The notes: generated from the letters alone by a model not told the origin. A stretch of DNA of 64,000 bases from Pseudomonadota bacterium (GCA_963205265.1 CAUJJI010000036.1:1-64000), one strand, 5' to 3'; counted from the first letter of the stretch, positions 51,771 to 61,571 are shown. Numbers and translations: made by a program.

Positions 51771-52772
51771 ATGCCGGCAATCTCTGCTGATGTCATGAGT
51801 GCCGTGGGCTTCGATGCGCCCGGCGGGCCCGAGGTGTTGCGTCTCGAGCAGCTTGCCGTGCCGACGCCGGACGCCGGCGAGGTGCTGGTCAAGGTCGCCT
51901 TCGCAGGCGTCAATCGTCCCGACGTGGCGCAACGGCAGGGCACCTATCCGCCGCCGCCGGGCGCATCGCCGATACCCGGCCTGGAGATCGCTGGCGAAGT
52001 GGTCGCCGTCGGCGAGGGCGTGGACCCGGGCCTTGTCGGCCGCAACGTCTGCGCGCTGGTTTCCGGCGGAGGCTATGCGCAATATTGCCTGGCCAAGGTC
52101 GGGCATTGCCTGCCGGTGCCCGCCGCGTTGCCTCTGGCCGAGGCGGCGGCCCTGCCCGAAACTCTGTTCACGGTGTGGCACAACGTCTTCGAGCGCGGCT
52201 GGGCAAAGGAAGGCGAGACGATCCTCGTCCATGGCGGCACCAGCGGCATCGGCACCATGGCGATCCTGCTCGGCCGGCTGTTCGGGCTCACGGTGATCGT
52301 CACGTGCGGCAGCGCGGAAAAGTGCGCGAAGGCGAAAGCGATCGGCGCTGCCTTTGCGATAGACTACAAGGCCAGCGACTTCGTCGAGGAAGTGAAGCGG
52401 ATCACTGCGGGCAAGGGTGTCCAACTGGTCCTCGACATGGTCGCCGGCGACTATGTGCCGCGCAACCTCAAATGCCTTGCCGAAGACGGCCGCCACGTGA
52501 CGATAGCCGTCCAGGGCGGGGCCAGGGCGGAACTGAACATGGCGGTGGTGATGAGCCGCCGCTACACATTGACCGGCTCGACCCTGCGGCCCCGCTCCGC
52601 CGAGTTCAAGGCGCTGCTCGCGCAGGAGATTGCCCAGAACGTCTGGCCGCTGGTCGAGCAGGGGGAATTGCGCCCGGTCATGGACCGGCGCTTCCCGCTC
52701 GCAGAAGCCGCCGCGGCCCATGCGCGAATGGAATCGGGCGAACACATCGGCAAGATCGTACTGGAGATGTGA
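51771..52772 (+). CDS. NAD(P)H:quinone oxidoreductase (QOR-like MDR)
   Basis: A 333-residue zinc-independent medium-chain reductase of the quinone oxidoreductase group. The N-terminal GVNRPDVAQRQGTYPPP and the NADPH-binding VHGGTSGIGTMAILLGRLFG (described, Rossmann motif near residue 145) are characteristic, with GSTLRPRSAEFKALLA at the C terminus. The start at 51771 is preceded by GAGGGG. Quinone or enone reduction is inferred from the family. Confidence 0.92.
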   Translation: MPAISADVMSAVGFDAPGGPEVLRLEQLAVPTPDAGEVLVKVAFAGVNRPDVAQRQGTYPPPPGASPIPGLEIAGEVVAVGEGVDPGLVGRNVCALVSGGGYAQYCLAKVGHCLPVPAALPLAEAAALPETLFTVWHNVFERGWAKEGETILVHGGTSGIGTMAILLGRLFGLTVIVTCGSAEKCAKAKAIGAAFAIDYKASDFVEEVKRITAGKGVQLVLDMVAGDYVPRNLKCLAEDGRHVTIAVQGGARAELNMAVVMSRRYTLTGSTLRPRSAEFKALLAQEIAQNVWPLVEQGELRPVMDRRFPLAEAAAAHARMESGEHIGKIVLEM

Positions 52773-52823
52773 TCGAACGCTCCGACCATGCTATGGCACT
52801 TCGGGGCGGAGGAGGCGACAAGC

Positions 52824-53447
52824 ATGGATGAGCTGGTCCTGCACGAAGATCCGCGCAGCGGGAATTGCTACAAGATCCGGCTGACGGCGGCCCTGTTGGG
52901 TCTGCCGCTCGAGCGGGTCGAATACGACATCATGAACGGCGATACCCGCCGGCCCGAATTCCTTCGTGACGTCAATGCCAATGGCCGCATTCCGGTTTTG
53001 CAGATCGGCACGGGCGACCGGCGGCGCTTCCTTCCGGAAAGCAATGCCGCCTGCTGGTATCTGGCCGAGGGAAGCCGGCTCGTTCCGGACAGCCGCTTCG
53101 ATCGCGCGGACATGCTGCGCTGGATGTTTTTCGAACAGTACAATCACGAGCCGAACGTCGCGACGCTGCGCTTCTGGCTGCAGTTCGTCGGCGAATCGCG
53201 CCTCAGCGAGTACCAGCGCAGCCAGATCATGCCCAAGCGGGCCGGCGGCGAGGCGGCGCTGGCGCTGATGGACGAACATCTCGCCACGCGGGACTGGTTC
53301 GTCGGATCTGATCCGACGCTCGCCGACATCGCGCTCTATGCCTATACGCACGTCTGCGAAGCTGGAGGCTTCCGCCTGCGGGACTACGCGGCGGTTTGCG
53401 GCTGGTTGGACCGCGTCGCCGCGCTGCCCGGCTATGTAGAGATGTGA
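52824..53447 (+). CDS. Glutathione S-transferase family protein
   Basis: A 207-residue GST: the thioredoxin-like N-terminal domain HEDPRSGNCYKIRLTAALLGLP (described) holds the glutathione site, with VNANGRIPVLQI and the pocket residues ESNAACWYLA; the helical domain ends TLADIALYAYTH. It follows the quinone oxidoreductase gene by about 50 bp and may share its transcript. ATG 52824 follows GGAGG. Confidence 0.9.
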   Translation: MDELVLHEDPRSGNCYKIRLTAALLGLPLERVEYDIMNGDTRRPEFLRDVNANGRIPVLQIGTGDRRRFLPESNAACWYLAEGSRLVPDSRFDRADMLRWMFFEQYNHEPNVATLRFWLQFVGESRLSEYQRSQIMPKRAGGEAALALMDEHLATRDWFVGSDPTLADIALYAYTHVCEAGGFRLRDYAAVCGWLDRVAALPGYVEM

Positions 53448-53492
53448 AAAGCTTGCCGGAAGGCGCACTTTGTTCTAGGCCGTGCGGCATAC

Positions 53493-53515
53493 GGCCGCTC
53501 CGCGAAGGGGCGGCC
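53493..53515 (+). terminator. Intrinsic terminator after the GST gene
   Basis: GGCCGCTCC (53493-53501) pairs with GGGGCGGCC (53507-53515) around a GCGAA loop, followed by CTTATTGTTT. It lies about 45 bp after the GST stop on the plus strand. Confidence 0.75.
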
Positions 53516-53571
53516 CTTATTGTTTCAGCCCAAGTTGAATTAACCAGATCAGGTTCTGGCGGAGATTGACC

Positions 53572-54276
53572 GTGACCCAGCCCACCCCGCTGATGCCGCA
53601 TGCGACGGCATCCTGGCTCGTCGACAACACCTCGCTCACTTTCGAGCAGATCGCAGAATTCTGCGGACTGCATATCCTGGAAGTGCAGGCGATGGCCGAC
53701 GATCTCGCCAGCAGCAAGTATACCGGCCGCGACCCGGTCCGTGCCGGCGAGCTGACCATGGCCGAGATCGAGCGCGGCCAGGCCGATTCCGGCTACTCGC
53801 TCAAGATGCAGAAGGCGCCGGTGACGGTCAGCCGCACCAAGGGTCCGCGCTATACGCCGGTGTCGAAGCGGCAGGACAAGCCCGACGGCATCGCCTGGAT
53901 CTTGCGCCACCATCCGGAAATCTCGGATGCCCAGATCGGCAAGCTGATCGGCACCACGCGCAATACCATCGCGGCGATTCGCGATCGCACGCACTGGAAC
54001 ATCTCGAACATCCAGCCGAAGGACCCGGTCACGCTGGGCCTGTGCTCGCAGCGCGAGCTCGATGCGATCGTCGCCAAGGCGGCGAAGAAGGCCGGAGTCG
54101 AAGACGAGGGCGGCGATGACCTGCGCCTGGGCGACGACCGTGAAGCGCTGATCGAGGAACTGCGCGCCGAACGCGAAGCCGCTGCCAAGGCTGCCAGCGA
54201 AGCCGCGCAGGAAGCCGAAGTCCAAGCCTGGCTCGAAGCCAAGCGGGCGGCCGAGGCGGAAGAGCAGAACGGCTGA
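53572..54276 (+). CDS. trcR: Cell cycle transcriptional regulator TrcR (DUF1013)
   Basis: A 234-residue DUF1013 protein. The N-terminal SWLVDNTSLTFEQIAEFCGLHILEVQAMADDLASSKY region (described) is the diagnostic core, followed by a middle domain KPDGIAWILRHHPEISDAQIGKLIGTTRNTIAAIRDRTHWN and an acidic coiled-coil tail. TrcR associates with RNA polymerase and is cell-cycle controlled in Caulobacter. GTG 53572 is chosen over an in-frame TTG because GGAG lies 7 bp before it. Confidence 0.9.
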   Translation: MTQPTPLMPHATASWLVDNTSLTFEQIAEFCGLHILEVQAMADDLASSKYTGRDPVRAGELTMAEIERGQADSGYSLKMQKAPVTVSRTKGPRYTPVSKRQDKPDGIAWILRHHPEISDAQIGKLIGTTRNTIAAIRDRTHWNISNIQPKDPVTLGLCSQRELDAIVAKAAKKAGVEDEGGDDLRLGDDREALIEELRAEREAAAKAASEAAQEAEVQAWLEAKRAAEAEEQNG

Positions 54277-54374
54277 GGGAACTGGTGCTGCGCGGGAGCA
54301 GATCTCGCGCTGCGCAAAGCTCCGCGGCTTCCATCGCACTTGCCCTGGGCCCTCCGCGCGTCCACACTGGCGGC

Positions 54375-56069
54375 ATGGATGAGAGGGCCCCAGAGCCCTG
54401 GCGCGAGCGCTATGCGCACCCCTGCGCCTGGGACCAGGAATTTCCGCCGCTGGCGATGACCGAGCTGTTCACGGCTGCGGTCGAAGAGCACGGCGATGGA
54501 CCACTGGTCGATTTCTACGGCCGGCTGTTCAGCTATCGCCAGATGCATGCTGAAGCCCGCGCTTTCGCTGCCGGGCTGCAGCAGCTGGGCATTGCCAAGG
54601 GCGATCGCATCGGCCTGTTCCTGCCGAATGTGCCGATCTACATTCCCGCCTATTTCGGCGCGATGATGGCCGGCGCGACGGCGGTCAATTTCTCGCCGCT
54701 CTACACGGCCGCAGAGCTAGAGGCGCAGGTCGTCGATTCGGGCACGCGGCTGATGGTGACGATCGATGCGCCTGCGCTGCTGCCGACGGCGCTCAAGGTG
54801 CTGCGCGAATCACCGCTCGAGCGGCTGGTGGTCGGCCATCTTGCCCAGATGCTGCCCTTCGCCATGTCGTGGGGCATGCGACTGTTTCGCCGCAGTGAGA
54901 TTTCGCCGGTCCCGAAGGCGCCGGATATCCTCGAATGGCGAGAGGTGCTGTCGGACCAGGAGCCGATGCCCGTGGCGATCGATCCGCTGAACGACCTCGC
55001 CTTGCTGCAATATACCGGCGGCACGACCGGCCGGCCGAAAGGGGCGATGCTGTCGCACCAGAACCTTTCCGCGAATGCCCGGCAGATCGAGGCCATCGAT
55101 CCGCACCGGCACGAGCGCGACATGATCGTCGGGGTGCTGCCCTTCTTTCATGTCTTCGCCAATGCCTGCGTGCTGAACCGGACGGTGGCGAACGGCGGCT
55201 GCATTGCCATGCTGCCGCGCTTCCAGGCCAAGCCGACCTTGGCGGCGCTGGAGCGGACGCGGGCCACGGCCATGCCAGGAGTGCCGACGATGTTCCAGGC
55301 CCTGCTCGACCATCCCGCCTTGGCAGGGACCGATTTCTCGAGCCTGCGGACCTGCATTTCCGGCGGCGCGCCGCTGCCGGCACCGCTCAAGCGCCAGTTC
55401 GAGGCGGAGACGGGGGCCCGGCTGGTCGAGGGCTATGGCCTGACCGAGACGTCCGGCGTCGTCTCGACCAATCCCTACGAGGCCGGCGAAAAGCCGGGGA
55501 CGATCGGCCAGCCTCTCCCGGCCACGCGCTTGCGGCTGCTCGACAAGGAGGACCCGACGCGCGATGCGCCCGCGGGAGAGCCCGGTGAACTGGCGATTCT
55601 CGGGCCGCAGGTGATGCAGGGCTATTGGAACAGGCCCGAAGCTGCGCGCGAAGCCTTCGCCATGCGGGGCGGCGAGCGCTGGCTGCGCACCGGCGACATC
55701 GCGGTGATCGACGCCGACGGCTATGTCCGGATCGTCGATCGCAGCAAGGACATGATCGCCGTCGGGGGCTTCAAGGTGTTCCCGAGCGTCGTCGAATCGA
55801 TGCTGCTGCAGAATCCCGCGGTCAAGGAAGCGCTGGTGATCGGCGTGCCGGATCCTTACCGCGGGGAGATGCCGCGCGCTTTCGTGACGCTGCAGCCCGG
55901 CGCCGAATCGACAGGCAAGAGCCTCGCGGATTGGCTCAACCAGCGCGTCGGCAAGCATGAGCGTGTCGATGAGGTCGTGTTGCGCGACAGCCTGCCCAAG
56001 ACCATGGTCGGCAAGCTCGACAGGAAGGCGCTGCGGGCGGAAGTCGCGGCCGAAGCGGCCAAGGCCTGA
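54375..56069 (+). CDS. AMP-dependent fatty acid-CoA ligase
   Basis: A 564-residue adenylate-forming enzyme. The ATP/AMP signature is LLQYTGGTTGRPKGAM (about residue 205), followed by EGYGLTETSG near 350, the hinge region YVRIVDRSKDMIAVGGFKVFP and the C-terminal Lys in KTMVGKLDRKALR. It is a long-chain acyl-CoA synthetase-like ligase; the true substrate is not evident. It is followed convergently by the bactofilin gene. Confidence 0.92.
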   Translation: MDERAPEPWRERYAHPCAWDQEFPPLAMTELFTAAVEEHGDGPLVDFYGRLFSYRQMHAEARAFAAGLQQLGIAKGDRIGLFLPNVPIYIPAYFGAMMAGATAVNFSPLYTAAELEAQVVDSGTRLMVTIDAPALLPTALKVLRESPLERLVVGHLAQMLPFAMSWGMRLFRRSEISPVPKAPDILEWREVLSDQEPMPVAIDPLNDLALLQYTGGTTGRPKGAMLSHQNLSANARQIEAIDPHRHERDMIVGVLPFFHVFANACVLNRTVANGGCIAMLPRFQAKPTLAALERTRATAMPGVPTMFQALLDHPALAGTDFSSLRTCISGGAPLPAPLKRQFEAETGARLVEGYGLTETSGVVSTNPYEAGEKPGTIGQPLPATRLRLLDKEDPTRDAPAGEPGELAILGPQVMQGYWNRPEAAREAFAMRGGERWLRTGDIAVIDADGYVRIVDRSKDMIAVGGFKVFPSVVESMLLQNPAVKEALVIGVPDPYRGEMPRAFVTLQPGAESTGKSLADWLNQRVGKHERVDEVVLRDSLPKTMVGKLDRKALRAEVAAEAAKA

Positions 56070-56124
56070 TCTCGCCGCCGGCCGCCGGCACCGTAGCAGT
56101 GTCGGAGAACGGCTGGCTTGTGCC

Positions 56125-56574
56125 TCAGCTCGACGAGCTGGCGAGAATCAGATGCGACTCTGCAGTCTCGACCGCACCCGCCACGATGGCCGGAGCGCGC
56201 GGCGACAGGCGGCCGTCCACCTGGGCACCTTGCTCGATCGTCAGCGCGTCGTAGATCACATCGCCCTGGATACGCGCAGTCCTGAGAATCACCAGTTCGC
56301 GCGTCGCGATCGAGCCGCGGACGATCCCCGCCAGCCGCGCGCTTTCCGCGGTTATCCCGCCGACGATCTCGCTGGTCTCGCCCTGCACGAGGGCCTGGCA
56401 GGAAATGTCGCCCTCGATCGTGCCATCGATGTGGAGGTCGGCCGAGGCGCTGATGTCGCCTTTGATCCGGATATCCGGCCCGAGGATCGAGAAGGTCGCT
56501 CCCCCGCTTGCTCTGCTGGCGCTTGCCCGGCTGGACATGGTTCTAGTCTCCGGTGCGGGTTTCTTCGAGAACAT
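56125..56574 (-). CDS. Bactofilin family polymer-forming cytoskeletal protein
   Basis: A 149-residue bactofilin. The C-terminal part is a right-handed beta-helix core (IRIKGDISASADLHIDGTIEGDIS, described) with the family repeat pattern, and the tail is short. Two starts are possible: 56574, giving the bactofilin-like MFSKKP N terminus, and 56538, giving MSSRAS; both have Shine-Dalgarno-like sequences. Start 56574 overlaps the upstream M23 peptidase end by 32 bp, and the pair M23 plus bactofilin is a recurrent cell-shape module. Confidence 0.88.
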   Translation of the reverse strand: MFSKKPAPETRTMSSRASASRASGGATFSILGPDIRIKGDISASADLHIDGTIEGDISCQALVQGETSEIVGGITAESARLAGIVRGSIATRELVILRTARIQGDVIYDALTIEQGAQVDGRLSPRAPAIVAGAVETAESHLILASSSS

Positions 56575-57694
56575 CGGGCGCGGCCTCCAGGAAGGGTCTC
56601 GGATTGACGGGGCGGTCGTGGATGCGGACTTCGAAGTGGAGATGCGGGCCCGTCGAGCGGCCGGAATTCCCGATCGCGCCGATGACCGTGCCGGGTGCGA
56701 CCTGTTGGCCCGGCTGGGCGAGAAAGCGCGACATGTGCGCATAGCGCGTCATCAGCCCGTTGCCGTGGTCGATCTCGATGCAGTTGCCGTAGCCCTGACG
56801 CTGGCCGACGAAGCTGACCGTTCCCTTGGCCGCGGCATAGATCGGTGCGCCGATCGGCCCCTTGAAATCGAGCCCGGCATGGAACGCCGCACCGCCGGTG
56901 AAGGGGTCGGAACGGTAGCCGAATCCGGAAGAGATGTAGTTCTGGCTCGCCGGCAGGACCTGCGGGATGCCGGCAAGCCCGCGTTCCAGCGCGCTCATCC
57001 GCGCGAGGCTGAGGCCGAGGCGCTCGAAGCGGGGGTCGAGCGATCCGTCTGCGGACGTGGCGAGGCGGAACAGCGGACCACCCTGGGCGCTGCGGTCGTC
57101 GAATGCAGCGAGGATCGTCCCGGGATTGAGTCCGAGCTTGCTGATCGCCTGCGCGGCTTTGGCAGATCGGCGGTCGGCGAATCGGGTCAGGCGCTCGACG
57201 AAGGCGAGCTGGCGCGCTTCGGCTTCGGCAAGGCCGCGGGCTTCCGGAACGGCGAGGCTGACCTTGTTGACCGTGCGCGCCGCTTCCTCGCGGCTGTCGG
57301 AAACGGTTTCGCCCGGCTTCCTGTCCTGCGGCAGGTCGCCGAAATAGGTATCGGCCATGTTCTCGATGAAGTCCTGCCGCTTCTCGAGATCGGAAGCGAC
57401 GGCATCGAGGTTCTTGCGATAGGCGGAAACACGGCTTTCCGATTTCGCCACCTCTGCTTCGCGGTTGAGCAGGGCGAGTCGGTCACGGGTGGCGGAATAC
57501 TGCGAGATCGCCATCGAGGCCATGGTCACGCACCAGGCAGCCAGCAGCAGGGCGACAGTCGCCGCTGCTGCGATCTGCAAGCGAGACGATACCTTGATAA
57601 AGCGGACCTGGCCCTGCGATCGCATGAAGAATTCGCGATCGGGGAAATGGGTCCGCAAGCGGTCCATCAAGCCGCCAGCGTCCTTGCTTTTCAA
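56543..57694 (-). CDS. M23 family metallopeptidase, inner membrane anchored
   Basis: A 383-residue peptidoglycan endopeptidase. A membrane segment at about residues 38-62 (SRLQIAAAATVALLLAAWCV) is followed by a coiled-coil periplasmic region (RDRLALLNREAEVAKSESRV and more) and a C-terminal LytM domain with intact zinc motifs: FHAGLDFKGP and [10 protein letters not shown], with RYAHMSRFLA between. It is transcribed just upstream of the bactofilin gene; the pair matches known bactofilin-peptidase cell-wall remodelling modules. Confidence 0.92.
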   Translation of the reverse strand: MKSKDAGGLMDRLRTHFPDREFFMRSQGQVRFIKVSSRLQIAAAATVALLLAAWCVTMASMAISQYSATRDRLALLNREAEVAKSESRVSAYRKNLDAVASDLEKRQDFIENMADTYFGDLPQDRKPGETVSDSREEAARTVNKVSLAVPEARGLAEAEARQLAFVERLTRFADRRSAKAAQAISKLGLNPGTILAAFDDRSAQGGPLFRLATSADGSLDPRFERLGLSLARMSALERGLAGIPQVLPASQNYISSGFGYRSDPFTGGAAFHAGLDFKGPIGAPIYAAAKGTVSFVGQRQGYGNCIEIDHGNGLMTRYAHMSRFLAQPGQQVAPGTVIGAIGNSGRSTGPHLHFEVRIHDRPVNPRPFLEAAPDVLEETRTGD

Positions 57695-57940
57695 ATTGAC
57701 CCCGCTTGCTCTTGCTTGCCTTCCCGAATGGCGTGGCGGCTAGCAGGAAGCAGGTGAGGAGGCGAATCGCTGGGCTCGATTCGCGCTGAGTCGAAATAGA
57801 GACGCGACGAAGCGAATGCGGGATCGGGAAAGGTTCTGCAAAGCGATAATGCAGGCAAGTTACCCCTCGGCGTGCGATTCACGCCAGGCGCAGAAATGCG
57901 GTCGGTGACAGGGCGGGCTTCCGGTGCTAGTCGGCGCTCC

Positions 57941-59215
57941 ATGTCCGTACAGACTCTTGTCGAGATTTCGCCCGAGGCCCTGGTCGAGCGGCTGGCGCTG
58001 GCCGGTCGTGCCGCCCAGCGCGTGCTGGCGCAAATGAGCGCTGAGGAAAAGGCGGCGGCGCTGCGCGCTGCGGCGCGATCGCTACGCGAAGCCGAAAGCG
58101 ACATCCTCGTCGCAAACGCCCGCGATCTGGCCGCGGGGGAGGCCAATGGCCTGACCAAGGCGATGCTCGACCGGCTCATGCTCGATCCGGCGCGGCTGGC
58201 CGGCATAGCCGCGGCGGTCGAGCAGGTTGCCGCATTGCCCGACCCGGTGGGGCAGGTGATCGACCGCAGCGAGCGGCCGAACGGCCTCCTCCTGTCGCGC
58301 GTGCGCGTGCCGGTAGGGCTGATCGGCATCATCTACGAGAGCCGGCCGAATGTCACAGCCGATGCCGCAGCGCTCTGCTTCCGCTCGGGCAATGCCGTGC
58401 TGCTGCGTGGCGGCAGCGAGGCGGTCCATTCCAACCGCGCAATCCACGCGGCGCTGGTGCGCGGCCTTGACGCCGCGGGCGCTCCGGTCGACGCGATCCA
58501 GTTGGTGCCCTCGCAGGACCGCGCCGTCGTCGGCGCGATGCTGGCCGCGGCCGGGCTGATCGACATGATCGTACCGCGCGGCGGCAAGAGCCTGGTCGCC
58601 CGGGTGCAAGCCGATGCGCGCGTACCGGTGCTCGCCCATCTCGACGGCATCTGCCACACCTACATCCACGCTGCGGCAGATCCGGCGATGGCCCGGACGA
58701 TCGCGCTCAACGCCAAGATGCGGCGCACCGGCATCTGCGGTGCGATGGAGACGCTGCTGCTCGACGCCCGTTTCCCGGCCTCGGCGGAAGTGGTCGCGGC
58801 GCTGCTTGACGCCGGCTGCGAGTTGCGCGGCGATGCGCGGGCGTGCTCGCTCGACAAGCGCATCCTTCCGGCCGGTGCCAATGACTGGGACACCGAATAT
58901 CTCGACGCGATCCTCTCGGTTGCAGTGGTCGACGGGCTCGAGGCAGCGCTCGATCACATCGATCGGCACAGTTCGCATCATACCGACGCGATCGTGACTG
59001 CCGATGCCGTGGCGGCAGAGCGCTTCCTCAACGAGGTGGACAGCGCGATCGTCATGGTCAACGCTTCGACGCAATTCGCCGACGGCGGCGAATTCGGCCT
59101 CGGCGCCGAAATCGGCATTGCCACGGGCCGCCTCCACGCTCGCGGCCCGGTCGCGCTCGAAGGTCTGACGACCTACAAGTGGCAGGTGCGCGGTACGGGC
59201 CAGGTCCGGCCCTAG
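57941..59215 (+). CDS. proA: Glutamate-5-semialdehyde dehydrogenase
   Basis: A 424-residue enzyme of proline synthesis. The catalytic Cys lies in [11 protein letters not shown] (about residue 260), with [21 protein letters not shown] and [15 protein letters not shown] of the aldehyde dehydrogenase fold and HHTDAIVT near the end. ATG 57941 is the family start. The gene is separated from nadD by an aldo-keto reductase gene, whereas proA, nadD, rsfS and rlmH are normally adjacent in this group. Confidence 0.96.
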   Translation: MSVQTLVEISPEALVERLALAGRAAQRVLAQMSAEEKAAALRAAARSLREAESDILVANARDLAAGEANGLTKAMLDRLMLDPARLAGIAAAVEQVAALPDPVGQVIDRSERPNGLLLSRVRVPVGLIGIIYESRPNVTADAAALCFRSGNAVLLRGGSEAVHSNRAIHAALVRGLDAAGAPVDAIQLVPSQDRAVVGAMLAAAGLIDMIVPRGGKSLVARVQADARVPVLAHLDGICHTYIHAAADPAMARTIALNAKMRRTGICGAMETLLLDARFPASAEVVAALLDAGCELRGDARACSLDKRILPAGANDWDTEYLDAILSVAVVDGLEAALDHIDRHSSHHTDAIVTADAVAAERFLNEVDSAIVMVNASTQFADGGEFGLGAEIGIATGRLHARGPVALEGLTTYKWQVRGTGQVRP

Positions 59216-59322
59216 CACCTGCGCGATACCCCTATGGCAGACCGGCCCGCCTGCGGGCGGCATCGGCGCTTGCCTTCGCCCGCGCCGCTCGCGCATGGTC
59301 GGCGCGAGGAAAGGACTCTCCG

Positions 59323-60372
59323 ATGCGCTACAACCCTCTCGGCTCCACCGGACTGCTGGTTTCGGAACTCTGCCTCGGCACGATGACCTTCGGCGACCAG
59401 CCGAGCCGCTTCTCGGCGATCGCCGGGCTCGACCAGGCGGCGTCCACCGCCCTCGTCCGCCAGGCCATCGACGCCGGCATCAATTTCCTCGACACTGCCA
59501 ACATCTACACGCTCGGCCAGTCGGAGAGCTTCACCGGCAAGGCGCTCAATGACCTCGGCATCCGGCGTTCCGACGTGATCGTCGCGACCAAGGCGGCCGC
59601 GCGCATGGGCGAGGGGCCCAACGACGGCGGCGCCAACCGCTATCACCTGTTGCAGCAGATCGACGCCAGCCTGAAGCGCCTGCAGCTCGACCATGTCGAT
59701 CTCTACCAGATTCACGCCTGGGATGCCGGCACGCCGGTCGAGGAGACGCTGCGCGCCCTGGAGGACATCGTCCGGTCCGGCCGCGCCCGCTATATCGGCG
59801 TGTCCAACTGGGCGGCCTGGCAGATCGCCAAGGCGCTGGGCATTGCCGAACGGCGCGGCTTCGACAAGTTCGTGAGCGTGCAGGCCTATTACACCGTCGC
59901 AGGCCGGGATCTCGAGCGCGAGATCGTGCCGATGCTGGCAAGCGAGGGGCTTGGCCTGCTCGCCTGGAGCCCGCTCGCCGGCGGATTGCTGTCGGGCAAG
60001 TACCGGCTCGGCAAGGACGGCAACCGTGGCGAGGGTCGTCGCGCCAGCTTCGACTTCCCACCGGTCGATCTCGACCGTGCCGAGGCGCTGATCGAGGCGA
60101 TGGCGCCGATGGCAGAGGCCCGCAGCGGAAGCATTGCGCAGATCGCGCTGTCCTGGCTGCTGCACCAGGACGCGGTGACCTCGGTGATCGTCGGTGCCAA
60201 GCGGACGGACCAGCTTGCCGACAATATCGCCGCCTGCGACGTCGCGCTGACAGCGGGCGAATTGGCCGAACTCGACAGGCTGAGCGCGCTGCCGCCGGAA
60301 TATCCCGGCTGGATGATCGGACGCCAGGCCGGTGACGGCGGCAGGGGTTCCCCCCGGCGGCGGCCGCAGTGA
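59323..60372 (+). CDS. Aldo/keto reductase
   Basis: A 349-residue NADPH-dependent aldo-keto reductase of the YhdN-like group: MRYNPLGSTGLLVSELCLGTMTFG at the start, FLDTANIY with the catalytic Tyr region, the Lys in VATKAAA, VDLYQIHAWD with the His, and SPLAGGLLSGKYRLG. It ends in an unusual Gly/Arg-rich tail running into the nadD start region. It sits between proA and nadD, an uncommon insertion. Confidence 0.9.
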   Translation: MRYNPLGSTGLLVSELCLGTMTFGDQPSRFSAIAGLDQAASTALVRQAIDAGINFLDTANIYTLGQSESFTGKALNDLGIRRSDVIVATKAAARMGEGPNDGGANRYHLLQQIDASLKRLQLDHVDLYQIHAWDAGTPVEETLRALEDIVRSGRARYIGVSNWAAWQIAKALGIAERRGFDKFVSVQAYYTVAGRDLEREIVPMLASEGLGLLAWSPLAGGLLSGKYRLGKDGNRGEGRRASFDFPPVDLDRAEALIEAMAPMAEARSGSIAQIALSWLLHQDAVTSVIVGAKRTDQLADNIAACDVALTAGELAELDRLSALPPEYPGWMIGRQAGDGGRGSPRRRPQ

Positions 60373-60382
60373 GCGCTTCGGG

Positions 60383-61036
60383 GTGACCGGGCAGGGCCTG
60401 CGCACCGGGCTTCTCGGCGGCAGCTTCAACCCGGCGCATCGCGCGCACCGGCGGATCACGCAGTTCGCCATGGCAGCGCTCGGGCTCGACGAGACGTGGT
60501 GGCTGGTTTCCCCCGGCAATCCGCTCAAGCCGGCCGCCGGCATGGCGCCGCTCCCCAGCCGCCTCGCGGCGGCGCGGATGCAGGCACGCCGTGCGAGGAT
60601 CCGTGTCACCGCGATGGAGCGCGAGCTGGGCACGCGCTACACGGTCGATACGCTGCGGATGCTGCGCCGCCGCTGGCCGCGGCGTCGATTCGTGTGGCTG
60701 ATGGGGGCAGATAATCTCGCACAGTTCAGTCGCTGGAGGGACTGGCGCGGCATCGCGCGAATCATGCCGATTGCGGTGATCGCCCGGCCGGGCTATGATG
60801 CGGCTGCCTTCGCGAGCCCCGCGATGGCCTGGCTCAGGCGTTTCCGGACGACTGCCGCTGGACTTCGCAACCGGAAGGAATGGAGCGCTCCGGCGCTGGT
60901 GTTATTGCGTTTCGATCCCGATCCGCGTTCGGCGACGGCGATCCGCCAGGCCGATCCGCACTGGGCAAGCCGCTTCTCGGCGGCCGGCTTGCGCGATGGG
61001 GTGACGCACCATTCAATAGCTGCGGATAGCCTGTGA
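60383..61036 (+). CDS. nadD: Nicotinate-nucleotide adenylyltransferase
   Basis: A 217-residue enzyme joining ATP to nicotinate mononucleotide in NAD synthesis. The nucleotide-binding GLLGGSFNPAHRAHR is at the N terminus and the second motif RSATAIRQADP near residue 190. The start is uncertain: GTG 60383 is proposed because it begins the conserved region, but an in-frame GTG at 60332 overlapping the aldo-keto reductase gene is also open. Confidence 0.9.
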   Translation: MTGQGLRTGLLGGSFNPAHRAHRRITQFAMAALGLDETWWLVSPGNPLKPAAGMAPLPSRLAAARMQARRARIRVTAMERELGTRYTVDTLRMLRRRWPRRRFVWLMGADNLAQFSRWRDWRGIARIMPIAVIARPGYDAAAFASPAMAWLRRFRTTAAGLRNRKEWSAPALVLLRFDPDPRSATAIRQADPHWASRFSAAGLRDGVTHHSIAADSL

Positions 61037-61163
61037 GCGGGGCCCCGGCTTCGCTCGACCGGGGCGCCACGTTGCGCCCGATGCCGGCCAGCCCGCCGAT
61101 TGATTTTCAGAACACACCGCCCATCTATCCGAATCTCTGTGCACAGGAGCTTTTTCGACCTAC

Positions 61164-61571
61164 ATGAACCAGGCGCATCTTCAGCCGGCCGCCACCGGCC
61201 CCGCCGCCCCGCCCATCGCTTGCGAGCCCGGCTCGCTGCACGCTTTGGTGCTGCAATCGCTCGACGACGATCAGGCGCAGGACATCGTATCCATCCCGCT
61301 GGAAGGCAAGACGGCAATCGCCGATCACATGGTCATTGCTTCGGGCCGCTCGACTCGCCAGGTGACCGCCCTGGCGCAGAAGCTGGCCGAGCGCATCAAG
61401 CATGCTGGCTTCGGCCCGCCGCGCATCGAGGGCCTGCCTGCCGCAGACTGGGTTCTGGTGGATGCCGGCGACGTCATCGTCCATCTCTTCCGCCCCGAGG
61501 TGCGCAGTTTCTACAATCTCGAGCGGATGTGGGCATTCGGCGACGCTCCGGCCGCTGCCGGCGCGGCCTGA
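61164..61571 (+). CDS. rsfS: Ribosome silencing factor RsfS
   Basis: A 135-residue RsfS/Iojap protein that binds L14 of the 50S subunit and blocks subunit joining under starvation. The conserved core DDDQAQDIVSIPLEGKTAIADHM and ADWVLVDAGDVIVHLFRPEVRSFYNLERMW (described) is clear. It starts after a 127-bp gap following nadD and is followed by rlmH 86 bp later. Confidence 0.93.
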   Translation: MNQAHLQPAATGPAAPPIACEPGSLHALVLQSLDDDQAQDIVSIPLEGKTAIADHMVIASGRSTRQVTALAQKLAERIKHAGFGPPRIEGLPAADWVLVDAGDVIVHLFRPEVRSFYNLERMWAFGDAPAAAGAA

